Below, piece by piece: positions 36,435-45,789 of a stretch of DNA of 64,000 nt (its first letter is position 1; each line of letters opens with the position of its first letter). The notes beneath the pieces are model-generated. The model was not told the origin of the DNA and did not search any database. It worked only from the letters and a program-made list of their open reading frames with translations. The stretch is from NCBI GenBank assembly GCA_019745325.1, contig JAIETK010000018.1, positions 1 to 64,000 on the forward strand, given 5' to 3'. This DNA comes from Nitrosomonas sp. Lineage in GTDB: Bacteria; Pseudomonadota; Gammaproteobacteria; Burkholderiales; Nitrosomonadaceae. The translations under genes were made by a program, and so were the position numbers.

Positions 36435-38696
36435 ATGCTGCAAGTGAATCAATCCAATTCAGACGTTTGTGACGATGATCAAATCAAGTCTCATGAAACG
36501 CATTGGAAAGCAGATGAATCAATGTCCGAGGAAAATGGCCGGAGCGAGTTCTCTTCATTGAAAAATGAGAACCGGGAACCGACTCATGCACACGAAGAAG
36601 TGAGTGAATATGAAGAAAGTTATACCGGCCTTCTTTTCATGCTCCATAACTTGGATCAACGGCTTGCTGCAGCGATTTCAGTTGCTGAAGGTATGTTTGC
36701 CGCGAGGGCGGCAGGTGATCTTTATCGTGGCCTAGCAATTTCTCCGGCAGATGTCGCTGCTGCTCTAAGTAAAACCCCAGGGCAGCCTTTATTGCCCATC
36801 AGCGCACAAATTCAAACTCTCGTAGCGATACCCGATTCACTCAGCTTGCAACGCCTGCTATGGTTACAGCGGGTTTATGGATTAACCGATCTGGAGCTCG
36901 ATATCATCATCATCGCCTTAGCGCCAGAAATAGACCTGCGTTACGAGCGGCTGTATGCCTACCTGCACGACGATGTCACCCGCCGTCGGCCGAGCGTGGA
37001 TCTCGCGCTCAATGTCCTATGCGCTTCCGGAGCGGATAAGCTGCAACAGCGCAAACGATTCGCGCCGGATGCACCGCTACTTCGTCATCGGCTGATTACG
37101 CTTTACTCAGATCCGCATCATCCGTACTCGCCATTGCTTGCGAGGCATTATCGACTTGATGAGCAAATTATCAGACTCTTGCTGGTGGATGATGGCCTTG
37201 ATTCACGCCTTGAATCCTTTTGCAAAATGCTGGCAGGTGAACTCGGGCAAGATGCACCACCGTTAAGCGAGGCGGCAAGACAGCGTATCGCGCATGCCAG
37301 CGGAAGGTCCAGCGAAAGAGCCATACGGCTATACCTGCATGGCCCAGCAGAGTGTGGCCAACTCGAGGCAAGCAAACTGCTGGCACAACATCTTGAAAAG
37401 AACGTCTTGCTTGCAGACCTGCGCCAACTCACGGGATTGCCTGCTGCTGAATTACAGAGTGCCTTGGCTACCCTTGCACGCGAAGCCTGGTTCAGGGGCG
37501 CTGTGTTGCACGTACGTGGTGTCGATCAGGAACCCGCCATTCGACTGGATGCACTGTGGCAAGCCTTGAAAGAAATGCCGGTTGATGTGGTGATTGAAGG
37601 ACAGGGAACATGGGTGCCCTCGGCAAACAAACCTACGGGGTTTGCAATCATCAACTTCACCTATCCGGATACCACCCATCGCAATCAATGGTGGGGGCAG
37701 TGCCTTGCAAATACAGGCCTTAATCTTGATGGTGAAAACCTTACTCTGCTGGCACAGCGTTACCGCATGACCTATTCGCAAATTCAAGATGCAGCGGCTG
37801 TCGCGGCAGCATCAGTTTGCATAAATGAACAGAATCAAACTGCGCAAGAGATGGTGCAGTGCATTTTTGCCGCTGCGCGCGCCCAGTGTGGGCATGATCT
37901 CGCACTGCTTGCCACCAAGGTGGAGCCACGCGCCACCTGGGATGATCTCGTATTACCGGACGATGCTACCGAACAACTGCGCGAATTGTGCAACCGCTTC
38001 ATCTACCGAGACAAAGTGCTTTACGAATGGGGTTTTGCCAAAAAGCTTTCTTATGGTCTTGGTATCAACGCACTATTTTCGGGTGGGCCCGGCACGGGCA
38101 AAACCATGGCAGCGGAAGTTATCGCCAATGCATTGGGGCTGGATTTATACAAAATCGATCTTGCACAAGTGGTCAGTAAATACATCGGTGAAACAGAAAA
38201 AAACCTCGACAAAGTCTTCACTGCGGCGGCAAATGCCAATGCCATCCTGTTTTTTGATGAAGCAGATGCTTTGTTTGGAAAACGAACAGAAGTGAAAGAT
38301 TCGCATGACCGTTATGCAAATCTCGAAATCAGCTACTTGTTGCAAAAAATGGAGCAGTACGAGGGTATTGCGATTCTGGCGACGAATCTGAGCGACAACC
38401 TCGACAAAGCGTTTACGAGGCGGCTGGCATTCAGTATTCACTTTCCGTTTCCGGACGAGGCGAGTCGGCTGAAAATGTGGTTTAAAGTATGGCCAAAAGA
38501 TATCTTTGTTGGTGAGTTGGTAGATAGAGAATTATTTGCTCGTGAATTGAAATTAACCGGTGGGAACTTCAAGAATGTTGCCCTATCAGCAGCATTTCTA
38601 TCCGCGAGCGATGAACAGATTCTCGCTAGGGAACATATCCAGCGGGCGGCGCAGCGGGAATTTCAGAAACTAGGGAAGATGCTTACTTTGAAATAA
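36435..38696 (+). CDS. eCIS AAA+ ATPase (Afp15-like)
   Basis: A 753-residue ATPase with an acidic, poorly conserved N-terminus (1-60), a helical middle region and a C-terminal AAA+ module. Walker A is GGPGTGKT (about residues 549-556) and Walker B is AILFFDEADALFGKR (about 605-612). The sensor segment is AILATNLSDNLDKAFTRRL. AAA+ proteins of this kind occur in nearly all eCIS loci (Afp15 and Pvc15) and are thought to assist assembly or effector loading. It is the first gene of the plus-strand cluster, 26 bp before the putative effector gene. Confidence 0.9.
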   Translation: MLQVNQSNSDVCDDDQIKSHETHWKADESMSEENGRSEFSSLKNENREPTHAHEEVSEYEESYTGLLFMLHNLDQRLAAAISVAEGMFAARAAGDLYRGLAISPADVAAALSKTPGQPLLPISAQIQTLVAIPDSLSLQRLLWLQRVYGLTDLELDIIIIALAPEIDLRYERLYAYLHDDVTRRRPSVDLALNVLCASGADKLQQRKRFAPDAPLLRHRLITLYSDPHHPYSPLLARHYRLDEQIIRLLLVDDGLDSRLESFCKMLAGELGQDAPPLSEAARQRIAHASGRSSERAIRLYLHGPAECGQLEASKLLAQHLEKNVLLADLRQLTGLPAAELQSALATLAREAWFRGAVLHVRGVDQEPAIRLDALWQALKEMPVDVVIEGQGTWVPSANKPTGFAIINFTYPDTTHRNQWWGQCLANTGLNLDGENLTLLAQRYRMTYSQIQDAAAVAAASVCINEQNQTAQEMVQCIFAAARAQCGHDLALLATKVEPRATWDDLVLPDDATEQLRELCNRFIYRDKVLYEWGFAKKLSYGLGINALFSGGPGTGKTMAAEVIANALGLDLYKIDLAQVVSKYIGETEKNLDKVFTAAANANAILFFDEADALFGKRTEVKDSHDRYANLEISYLLQKMEQYEGIAILATNLSDNLDKAFTRRLAFSIHFPFPDEASRLKMWFKVWPKDIFVGELVDRELFARELKLTGGNFKNVALSAAFLSASDEQILAREHIQRAAQREFQKLGKMLTLK

Positions 38697-38722
38697 TACT
38701 GGCTCATGTAAAGAGAAGATTG

Positions 38723-41700
38723 ATGGGAGATTTTTCTGATAAGACTAAAGCATCGAGTCCTGTTGTACCTATGATAACAGGACAGGTCGCATTGCAAGGG
38801 GAGGGCACGACTTCATCTTTCCAAAGTTTCTTTAATACAACGACAAATAGTCGGCGAAACTTTGACTTATATGGTGGTTCGGGCCCTGTATGCAATGCAT
38901 GTCATCCAATACCAACACAAGAACAGATTGAGGAACAAAAAAAGTTACACATAATAGAAATTGTAAGGCGCTCTGCACTAGGGTTAATGGAAAAGTACCG
39001 TGATCATGTTGCGAAAGCTTATGATCGGGATATGAAAAATGATGATGCAATAAGTGAGGTTGTTAAGGTCTCAATTGCCATTGAGAAACTCAATGATGTA
39101 GATCGTCAGATCGAAAAATACCAGAGTGAATTTAATCGATTATCGCATGGAAAATTTGAAGCAGATAAGGATTGGTTCGATACGCTAGTGAACTCTAGCG
39201 CACCATTGTCCGATAATAAGACTTTGTCTTGCACTAGTTCGATGGTTTGTGATAACGATGAATGGCACTATCGCAACGCCCAAAAATTAAGGAGTGAGTT
39301 AGAAGATCCAAGTATGCACAATTTTATCAACCAAAATGGTTGGTTATATCAACAAATATCTAAAGAATACGCAAATTGGCGTTTTAATCAAAGAGTCGAG
39401 TTGTCGGAAAATATACGTGTGTTGTATAGCATGCACCCTCTTTTTGGCATTACCCCGCCAAGCCTCATTTCGCGTGTTGGCACTGCCCCAGCTGGAACTA
39501 CGATTGGACCTGCTTACCATATTAACGAACGATACAAAACGCTGCTGAGTAATATTGATGATGTCATTGAAAAAATTCGATCTGACGACATTGATCCCTT
39601 GACAATACCAGATGCAGTAAAGTTAGCGCAAAGTCGATTAGATGAAAAAAGTGTGCAGTATCTCAAGAATCTGTTGGATGAGCGTGAGAAAAATGAAGTA
39701 TTAAAGACAGCGGGAGTTGCTTTTGGAATGGGTTTTTTAGGCCCATTTGGAATGTTGGGTGAAGGTAGTCTTTTTGCAATGGCAAATGTTACTGCTGATG
39801 TCGCAGGCGGTTTAATGTTTCTAAGTGACGCAGAAGAGCATTTCGATAGGCTAGCAATAGCAGGTGCTTCAGGGTCTCCAGATCGTTCGTTATTGGGTGT
39901 GCCGGCATTAAGCGGTAGTGATGGGATTCAACTTGTGGTCGATGGGATACTGACAATTGTCGGTTTGGTTGGGGTAGCAACAGTCATTAAAGGGAAGCCA
40001 AAACTTAACTCGGGAAGCGGCAGTGTACCTGCCAGGCCTGGCGCTACTAGAGGGTATTCGGATGTCGCAACTAGCGGCTTTCAGGATTATGCGGTTAGAC
40101 CCACCAATCCAGGTGCTACTGGAGGGAATTCGGCTGTCGTAACGCGACCGCCTGCAGGTACACGTGTGCAAGTTAACGGCAAGGCGACTGCAGTTCCTCA
40201 GGATGTCCCTCCTGGTACGCCTCCCGCGTGGATGTTGGAGGACATCAAGCGTGGGGGTACGCAACCTTTGGGCGCACCGGCTCTACGCGCGGAAATGCAA
40301 GCACCGCCGGGCGCGAGGGAGCCGAACGTATCTAGCCGCCCCAAGATGGAGACGGCACCCAGAACGCCTGCGGAATCCGAGAAAACTCTACTTGCGGGAG
40401 GACGCGAGCAAATGGGGTCAGCCCCCAGTGATGCAAGCGGGGAAATGGGGTCTGACCCCATTAACGCAGACCCCATTAACGCATCAGTGAAGAAAGCAGC
40501 TGAAGGTGAAGGACAGAACTTTGCAAGCTCAGGCAAGAGCAGCGCACCTATCGCGAACGAAGTTAAGTCCTCCGCTGCAGAGCAAGCGGGAAGCGTGGCC
40601 GGCGAAATGGCACCGGAGAGTAGCGTTGTCACTGGTGATAAAGGGTCGCCCATTGCCGAATCAACGGCCCCATCGAAATTTATACCTAAAAATCAAGATA
40701 TAGAAATCAGTAACCTAAATTTACAACGCAAGAAACTTTCAAAAGAAATAGAAGACCTTAAAAGCAAGATAGTAAAGACTACAAGCAAGGATGGAATCAT
40801 CTCAGCGGAAGTTGCAGATAAGCGTGATAAGTATTCAAACTATATAGCAGAGAAGATGAAAGCAATCCGTAAAATCGACCAGGAAGTCAAAAAATTAGAA
40901 CGGATAAAAGATTTGTTTCCGGCATTAGAAACTGAAACTGCTCATGATGTTGCTACACGATGGTTTAAACAGCTCCCCGACGAACCGCTTGGGGAATACG
41001 CAGCCAGGGTGAAATCAAGTGATTCGGCAATCATGGAGCAGAATATTCCTTATGAACAGAAGAATGCGTTGATCGATCTGCACGACGCAAAACTAAAAGA
41101 GATTGATGGTCGACTAGAAGCCCTAAATGGGGCAAAAAAAGACAGGGATGCAAAACTTGTAGCGTTTGAAAAGGTAAAGGCATCGCGCAAGGCAAAATCA
41201 GCAGAATATCAGCTCGCAGAAACTGAACACATCAACGCACAGCGTAAAGTAGAGGAATTAGATTTTGGGAAAGCCAAAACAGAATACCCCCGGCGCGACA
41301 TTGGCGGATTCGGTGAAGATCGAGTATCACAACTAATGAAATCACAAATGGGAAATCCAGAGGAGCTAAATTCGCTTTCTCAAGGTCAGTGGTATTCAAG
41401 AAGAGAAGGGAAAGAGAATCAACTATTTCAAGCGCGCTTCAAAACTATTGAGGAAGAGTTGAACTTGCAGTATGACGGCAGGAAGGGTTTGGATCATGTG
41501 TTGCGTGTGCGCGGCGAAGAAATGCAAGCCGATTTACCGAAGTTAGAGAAAGAGTATCTTTGGAATATTGAAACGAAGACTTCTGGGGCTGAGAAGAGCG
41601 GTGGTTATTCGGACGCGCAGCGTCAAACCAAAGCTTATTTTATCGATAGGTTGATGGTGGCCAATGTTAATGGCATTGATGATGCCTCTAAAGTTAGAAA

Positions 41701-41938
41701 AATTATCGAAAGTGATGAGTTTGGTGGGGTATTTTTTGCTAAGTCGGAAATAAAGAATGTAACTGCTACATCGGCGGGCAAGTTGGATCTAAAACGTGCA
41801 AGTGAAGCTGGCGGATTAGCTAAACGTGGCGGATCGGTTGATTACTTGTCTCCTGAGGAATGTCGAAAGATGGTAATTGAATGGTTAAAAGATAACTCTC
41901 CAAACCGTATTGTATTCAAAACGAAACATGGACTTTAG
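38723..41938 (+). CDS. Putative eCIS effector with PD-(D/E)XK-like C-terminus
   Basis: A 1071-residue protein of unknown family. The N-terminal third is helical and charged. Two hydrophobic stretches follow, near residues 331-370 and 402-422 (LTIVGLVGVATVI). A low-complexity linker rich in Pro, Ala, Ser and Gly occupies about 430-645. A coiled coil lies at about 660-850. The C-terminal domain has GLDHVLRV (Asp near 924) and WNIETKTSG (Glu 950, Lys 952), followed by SDAQRQTKAYFIDRLM, which fits the D-ExK active site of PD-(D/E)XK nuclease toxins. I choose the ATG at 38723 over TTG at 38720. Position, between the ATPase and cap genes, suggests an eCIS cargo. A tape-measure role is an alternative. 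Confidence 0.6.
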   Translation: MGDFSDKTKASSPVVPMITGQVALQGEGTTSSFQSFFNTTTNSRRNFDLYGGSGPVCNACHPIPTQEQIEEQKKLHIIEIVRRSALGLMEKYRDHVAKAYDRDMKNDDAISEVVKVSIAIEKLNDVDRQIEKYQSEFNRLSHGKFEADKDWFDTLVNSSAPLSDNKTLSCTSSMVCDNDEWHYRNAQKLRSELEDPSMHNFINQNGWLYQQISKEYANWRFNQRVELSENIRVLYSMHPLFGITPPSLISRVGTAPAGTTIGPAYHINERYKTLLSNIDDVIEKIRSDDIDPLTIPDAVKLAQSRLDEKSVQYLKNLLDEREKNEVLKTAGVAFGMGFLGPFGMLGEGSLFAMANVTADVAGGLMFLSDAEEHFDRLAIAGASGSPDRSLLGVPALSGSDGIQLVVDGILTIVGLVGVATVIKGKPKLNSGSGSVPARPGATRGYSDVATSGFQDYAVRPTNPGATGGNSAVVTRPPAGTRVQVNGKATAVPQDVPPGTPPAWMLEDIKRGGTQPLGAPALRAEMQAPPGAREPNVSSRPKMETAPRTPAESEKTLLAGGREQMGSAPSDASGEMGSDPINADPINASVKKAAEGEGQNFASSGKSSAPIANEVKSSAAEQAGSVAGEMAPESSVVTGDKGSPIAESTAPSKFIPKNQDIEISNLNLQRKKLSKEIEDLKSKIVKTTSKDGIISAEVADKRDKYSNYIAEKMKAIRKIDQEVKKLERIKDLFPALETETAHDVATRWFKQLPDEPLGEYAARVKSSDSAIMEQNIPYEQKNALIDLHDAKLKEIDGRLEALNGAKKDRDAKLVAFEKVKASRKAKSAEYQLAETEHINAQRKVEELDFGKAKTEYPRRDIGGFGEDRVSQLMKSQMGNPEELNSLSQGQWYSRREGKENQLFQARFKTIEEELNLQYDGRKGLDHVLRVRGEEMQADLPKLEKEYLWNIETKTSGAEKSGGYSDAQRQTKAYFIDRLMVANVNGIDDASKVRKIIESDEFGGVFFAKSEIKNVTATSAGKLDLKRASEAGGLAKRGGSVDYLSPEECRKMVIEWLKDNSPNRIVFKTKHGL
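40411..40478. repeat. GGGGTC/GACCCC palindromes inside the effector linker
   Basis: A perfect odd palindrome, AATGGGGTC-T-GACCCCATT, lies at 40444-40462. AATGGGGTCAGCCCCC begins at 40411 and GACCCCATTAACGCA follows at 40469, giving partial copies on either side. The bases encode repeated GSDPINADPINA. Similar GGGGTC-GACCCC palindromes occur as extragenic repeats in many proteobacteria. Here they are read through in frame. Confidence 0.55.
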
Positions 41939-42006
41939 TGATGTACGTCTGTGTGACTATCGAGACTTAGTTAACAAATTGGGGCACACTATCACGTAGG
42001 TATTTA

Positions 42007-42888
42007 ATGATGTTTCATTACCTAGACAACACATTATTAGCATTACTTGATGCAGCTCCGTCGACAGGATCGGTTGATCTAATACGAGCTTCTGAAAAAA
42101 GTTTTGAAACACCTGAAAAAGGAAATACACCGGATCAAGCTGAAACGACTATCAACCTTTTTTTATACGAAGTCAAAGAAAACCGAGAACTTCGCCAAAC
42201 CGCACCAAACAAAGTTTCAAGCAATGGACAAGCTGGAAACCGCCGCGCACCGTTACGGGTGGATTGTGCTTATATGGTAACGGCGTGGTCCAAGAAAACC
42301 GGAGAGAATGGGGTGCTTGAGTCCCATAATTTGCTCGGTCAAGCTTTCTACTGGCTTTCGCGTTTTCCCGAAATACCGGAACAATACTTAACCGATGCTG
42401 GCATGACAGGACAGTTGTTTGATGCTCCCACCATGGTTGCGCAAATGGATGGTGCAAAAAGCGCGGGGGAATTTTGGAGCGCGTTGGGCATTCCGCCGCG
42501 TCCTTACTTTAATTTGATCGTGACTATTTGCATGGATCTGGATCAACAAATTGAGTCTCCCATTGTTACAACGATAACAAGCCGTTATCTTCAAACCGGT
42601 GAGCCGTCGAGTGCAGAAGAGCTCTTATTGATTGGTGGTACCGTAAGGGATAAAGATCTCAATCCTATACCCGATGCCTGGGTTCGATTTGAACCTTCTA
42701 CAATTAATCCATCGCAAGTATCGGAAATAAAGATTACCGATCAAAACGGGCGGTTTATTTTTAGCCGTGCGGTGCGCGGTTCTGGTTTTACCTTACAAGC
42801 ACGGGCAAGTGGTTACCCCGAGACACTCGAACGAAGCTTCGATGTTGTGCCTTCTGCTTCTGGTGATTACGATTTGCAGTTTCCATAG
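42007..42888 (+). CDS. eCIS cap/tail terminator protein (DUF4255, Afp16-like)
   Basis: A 293-residue protein. Residues 1-190 match the DUF4255 (Pvc16 N-terminal) family: LDNTLLALLDAA at the start, NLFLYEVKENRELR, and LRVDCAYMVTAWS. This family caps the sheath and tube at the distal end of contractile injection systems. Residues from about 205 form a carboxypeptidase-regulatory-like beta domain (GGTVRDKDLNPIPDAWVRFE and DQNGRFIFSRAVRG), an extra surface domain. The start could be 42007 or 42010. It precedes the sheath gene by 23 bp. Confidence 0.88.
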   Translation: MMFHYLDNTLLALLDAAPSTGSVDLIRASEKSFETPEKGNTPDQAETTINLFLYEVKENRELRQTAPNKVSSNGQAGNRRAPLRVDCAYMVTAWSKKTGENGVLESHNLLGQAFYWLSRFPEIPEQYLTDAGMTGQLFDAPTMVAQMDGAKSAGEFWSALGIPPRPYFNLIVTICMDLDQQIESPIVTTITSRYLQTGEPSSAEELLLIGGTVRDKDLNPIPDAWVRFEPSTINPSQVSEIKITDQNGRFIFSRAVRGSGFTLQARASGYPETLERSFDVVPSASGDYDLQFP

Positions 42889-42911
42889 ATCAATTATTGA
42901 GGAGAACAAAT

Positions 42912-44942
42912 ATGGCGGTACAAGTTGATTATCCAGGAGTCTATATTGAAGAATTTACGCCCGGTGCACCCATCGAAGGCGTTGGCACTTCAACCGCCGC
43001 CTTTTTGGGGACATGGAAATTTGGGGATCCGAACAAACCGATAAAACTGTTTAGTTGGGATGATTTTATTAGAGAATTCGGGGATAAAACGAATCCAAGT
43101 GAATCTCTTAAGCCAGCAGACAACGATTACTTGTATTATGCGGTACGCGGTTTTTTCCAAAATGGGGGGCGGCGTTGTTATGTGGTTCGGGTTAGCAATG
43201 CCAAAGCCGCCGAGGCAATGCTGCGTGATAGTGGCGCTTCTAAGCAACAAGAAGCTATCCGGTTGGTGGCCCGAAAAGCTGGGAATCTTGATGCCCTAAC
43301 AGTAACTGTCGAGCATGTCAGTAGCACAAAAACCAAACTCTTCCAAACATCGGGTATCATGCTTAAAACGGAAGCAAAGAAAGGTCATACCGCGATAGAA
43401 GTGGAATCTACAGAACAAGCAATGCAATTTCGTCCAACCGATGTTATTGTTATTAACCCTGGCCCTCAACAAGAAGAGCGAGAAGTAACAAGAATCGATG
43501 GAGCAATTATTCGCTTTGCGACACCGCTTAATTCGGATCATGATATAGGTACAGGTATAGCTATTCAGCTTGCTAATCCAGACTTTGAAACTAAGGTATT
43601 GCGATTGCAAGATGATGATTCCATGCGAAAACTTACTGCTGGCAGTGTGATTAAGTTTTCTAGAAAAGATGCTAGTGGAAATGAGGAATTATTGACTCAT
43701 GCCACCGTAAAATCGGTATCTGTCGAAGTTATCAATGCTACTCTGAAAACTTGGAGAGTTGAGTTGCAAAACCAGCTTGAGAAATCAATTGAGCTTGTAG
43801 CTGACTCGATTGATGTTAGTTCGGAAGAATTTAAAATAACGATTAAACAAGGCACTCGGTATTCTAAATCTTACGATGATCTTTCGATGAATTCTTTGCA
43901 TCGACGGTATTTTGCCAACATTATCAATGATGACGCTAATGGCCTGGTTTATGCCTTTCCACCGGAGATTTCAAATACCACGACTGTCCCGGATAATCGA
44001 CCAAAAATAAGCCCTTCGGGCACATCTTTATCTTTAACCGGGGGTGGCTCGGAGGACCGCGATACCATTGGCATGTCTGATTATCAGTTGGTGTTGGATA
44101 AGCTTTCTAAAATCGACGACATTAATATTGTTTGCGCCCCTGGTGTTACCGATGCCGCTACGCAAAAGGCTTTGGTTGAACATTGTGAAAATACCAAGGA
44201 TCGCTTTGCAGTGCTGGATTCACTTAGGGGCGCTGAGATATCGGGTGCTGGTAGTGTCGCGCAACAAATTGAAAGTGTGCAAAGTAACGGCGGTTATGCG
44301 GCTCTCTACTTTCCTTGGTTGCAAGTATCGTCCATTGAGGGTAACCGTACAATATTAATGCCACCTTCGGGTCATATTGCCGGGGTCTATGCACGCATCG
44401 ACACTACCCGTGGCGTCCACAAAGCACCTGCAGGGATTGAGGCCACCCTTAACGGCGTGCAAGGTGTTCAAACGCTGTTGTCGGATAATGAACAGGGCGA
44501 ACTAAACAAAACCTACGGGGTTAACGTAATTCGTGTCTTCCAATCTGGAGGCCGACCTGTTGTATGGGGCGCCCGCACCACGGCAACTCAATCCAATAAA
44601 AATTGGCAGTATATTAACGTGCGGAGATTGTTCTTGTTTCTCGAAGAGTCTATTCAAGAAAGTATCCAGTGGGCGGTATTTGAGCCGAGTAATCGATCAT
44701 TATGGGGGAAATTAAATCGAACGATTACTGCTTTCCTAACCCAACAATGGCGTGATGGCGCTCTATTCGGTGCAGCGGCAAAAGATGCTTTTTTTGTGCG
44801 GATTGATGAAGCCCTAAACCCGCCTGATCAACAAAAACTGGGGCGTTTAACCATAGAAATCGGGGTAAAGCCCGTTTATCCAGCAGAATTCATTATTGTG
44901 CGGATCGGTATTTGGGATGGCGGCACTACAATCTTGCAATAA
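42912..44942 (+). CDS. eCIS contractile sheath protein
   Basis: A 676-residue phage-tail-sheath-family protein. The N-terminus (VDYPGVYIEEFTPGAPIEGV, then STAAFLG) is the typical linker region that threads into neighbouring subunits. The C-terminal core includes YINVRRLFLFLEESIQESIQ, typical of sheath domains. Residues of roughly 130-300 form an inserted variable domain exposed on the surface. The start at 42912 follows GAGGAG; an earlier TTG at 42897 is unlikely. It surrounds the inner tube and contracts to drive it into a target. Only one sheath gene is present, where Serratia Afp has three. Confidence 0.94.
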   Translation: MAVQVDYPGVYIEEFTPGAPIEGVGTSTAAFLGTWKFGDPNKPIKLFSWDDFIREFGDKTNPSESLKPADNDYLYYAVRGFFQNGGRRCYVVRVSNAKAAEAMLRDSGASKQQEAIRLVARKAGNLDALTVTVEHVSSTKTKLFQTSGIMLKTEAKKGHTAIEVESTEQAMQFRPTDVIVINPGPQQEEREVTRIDGAIIRFATPLNSDHDIGTGIAIQLANPDFETKVLRLQDDDSMRKLTAGSVIKFSRKDASGNEELLTHATVKSVSVEVINATLKTWRVELQNQLEKSIELVADSIDVSSEEFKITIKQGTRYSKSYDDLSMNSLHRRYFANIINDDANGLVYAFPPEISNTTTVPDNRPKISPSGTSLSLTGGGSEDRDTIGMSDYQLVLDKLSKIDDINIVCAPGVTDAATQKALVEHCENTKDRFAVLDSLRGAEISGAGSVAQQIESVQSNGGYAALYFPWLQVSSIEGNRTILMPPSGHIAGVYARIDTTRGVHKAPAGIEATLNGVQGVQTLLSDNEQGELNKTYGVNVIRVFQSGGRPVVWGARTTATQSNKNWQYINVRRLFLFLEESIQESIQWAVFEPSNRSLWGKLNRTITAFLTQQWRDGALFGAAAKDAFFVRIDEALNPPDQQKLGRLTIEIGVKPVYPAEFIIVRIGIWDGGTTILQ

Positions 44943-44954
44943 CAGGAGATAAAA

Positions 44955-45386
44955 ATGGCTGAAAGAATTGATCCGTATCGTAATTATAATTTTGCTCTCG
45001 AACTTGACGGAGTCACCCTTGGGTATTTTACCGACTGTACCGGGTTTGGCGCTAGCACTGATCCTATCGAGCATAATGAGGGGGGAAGGAACTTTACTAC
45101 ACTTAAAGTTCCGGGTAAAACCAAGTATACAAATATTGTATTGAAATGGGGCTTAACCGACTCTCGTGAACTGTGGGATTGGTATCAAGACATAATCAAT
45201 GGAAATATTAAGAGAAAAAATGGCAGTATCGTAGTGTATGGTGTAGATGGTATCACCGAGAAAGTTCGCTGGAATTTTGTCAGTGCTTGGCCTGCTAAGT
45301 GGGATGGTCCGGATTTCAGTGCCAAAGGCAATGAGATTGCTATCGAAACGCTCGAGCTTGCTCATGAAGGTATTACAAGAGGTTGA
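44955..45386 (+). CDS. eCIS inner tube protein (gp19-like)
   Basis: A 143-residue protein of the T4 gp19-type tube family. Recognisable parts are DPYRNYNFALELDGVTLGYF, the GFGASTDPIEHNEGG segment and LKWGLTDSRELWDWYQDI. It polymerises into hexameric rings that make the inner tube. An AGGAGAT ribosome binding site precedes the ATG. A single tube gene is present, and no separate tube-initiator paralogue (Afp1/Afp5 pair) is seen. It starts 12 bp after the sheath gene. Confidence 0.93.
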   Translation: MAERIDPYRNYNFALELDGVTLGYFTDCTGFGASTDPIEHNEGGRNFTTLKVPGKTKYTNIVLKWGLTDSRELWDWYQDIINGNIKRKNGSIVVYGVDGITEKVRWNFVSAWPAKWDGPDFSAKGNEIAIETLELAHEGITRG

Positions 45387-45387
45387 A

Positions 45388-45753
45388 ATGATCCAGACCG
45401 AATACGAATTTACTTTGCCGATAGGCTATCAAGATGAAGAAGGTAATTTGCATCGAGAAGGTGTAATGCGCTTGGCTACAGCGGCAGATGAAATCAGGCC
45501 CTTACAGGAAGCGAGAGTCCAAGCAAATCCGGCTTACCTCATCGTAATTCTCCTGTCGCGAGTGATTACGCGTTTGGGTAATGTGGCTCATATTAATCCT
45601 AAAGTGATCGAAAATTTGTATGCGGCGGATCTGGCTTACTTGCAGAATCTATATAATAAGATTAACCAGGTGGAACAAGAACGTTTCGCGACCACTTGTC
45701 CTCAGTGTCAGCATACTTTTGAGGTGGAACGGCCCGTGCTGGGGGGGTTGTAG
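45388..45753 (+). CDS. Small eCIS tail-assembly-like protein with zinc ribbon, zero-frame product
   Basis: A 121-residue protein starting at the ATG at 45388, directly after the tube gene. The main part (LPIGYQDEEGNLHREGVMRL, LIVILLSRVITRLGNVAHIN, NLYAADLAYLQNLYNKIN) resembles a conserved small protein that follows the tube gene in eCIS loci and, in position, the tail-assembly chaperones of contractile phages. The C-terminus has CPQCQHTFEVE, half of a zinc ribbon. The last codons include the slippery G_GGG_GGG, and a fraction of ribosomes may shift to make a 171-residue form. The chaperone role is inferred. Confidence 0.85.
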   Translation: MIQTEYEFTLPIGYQDEEGNLHREGVMRLATAADEIRPLQEARVQANPAYLIVILLSRVITRLGNVAHINPKVIENLYAADLAYLQNLYNKINQVEQERFATTCPQCQHTFEVERPVLGGL

Positions 45754-45789
45754 GCTACCCCCTCAATCAGCTATATGAGGAGGTAGCCT
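45741..45789 (+). promoter_or_regulatory. Predicted programmed -1 ribosomal frameshift signal
   Basis: The heptamer G_GGG_GGG (45741-45747) is in the X_XXY_YYZ phase of the upstream frame (codons CTG GGG GGG TTG TAG). After a 4-nt spacer comes a stem-loop: AGGCTACCCCCTCA (45752-45765) pairs with TGAGGAGGTAGCCT (45776-45789), 14 bp with one C-A mismatch and a 10-nt loop. A Shine-Dalgarno-like GAGGTG lies at 45721-45726. A shift by -1 enters the open frame that ends at 45902. Confidence 0.75.

Noticed and set aside
37825..38295. 156-residue open frame inside the eCIS ATPase gene
   Set aside because: It overlaps the well-supported AAA+ coding frame, including its Walker motifs.
38880..38910. 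CNACH in the effector N-terminus as a c-type haem site
   Set aside because: A single CxxCH in a protein with no signal peptide and no other cytochrome feature is most likely chance or a zinc ligand pair.
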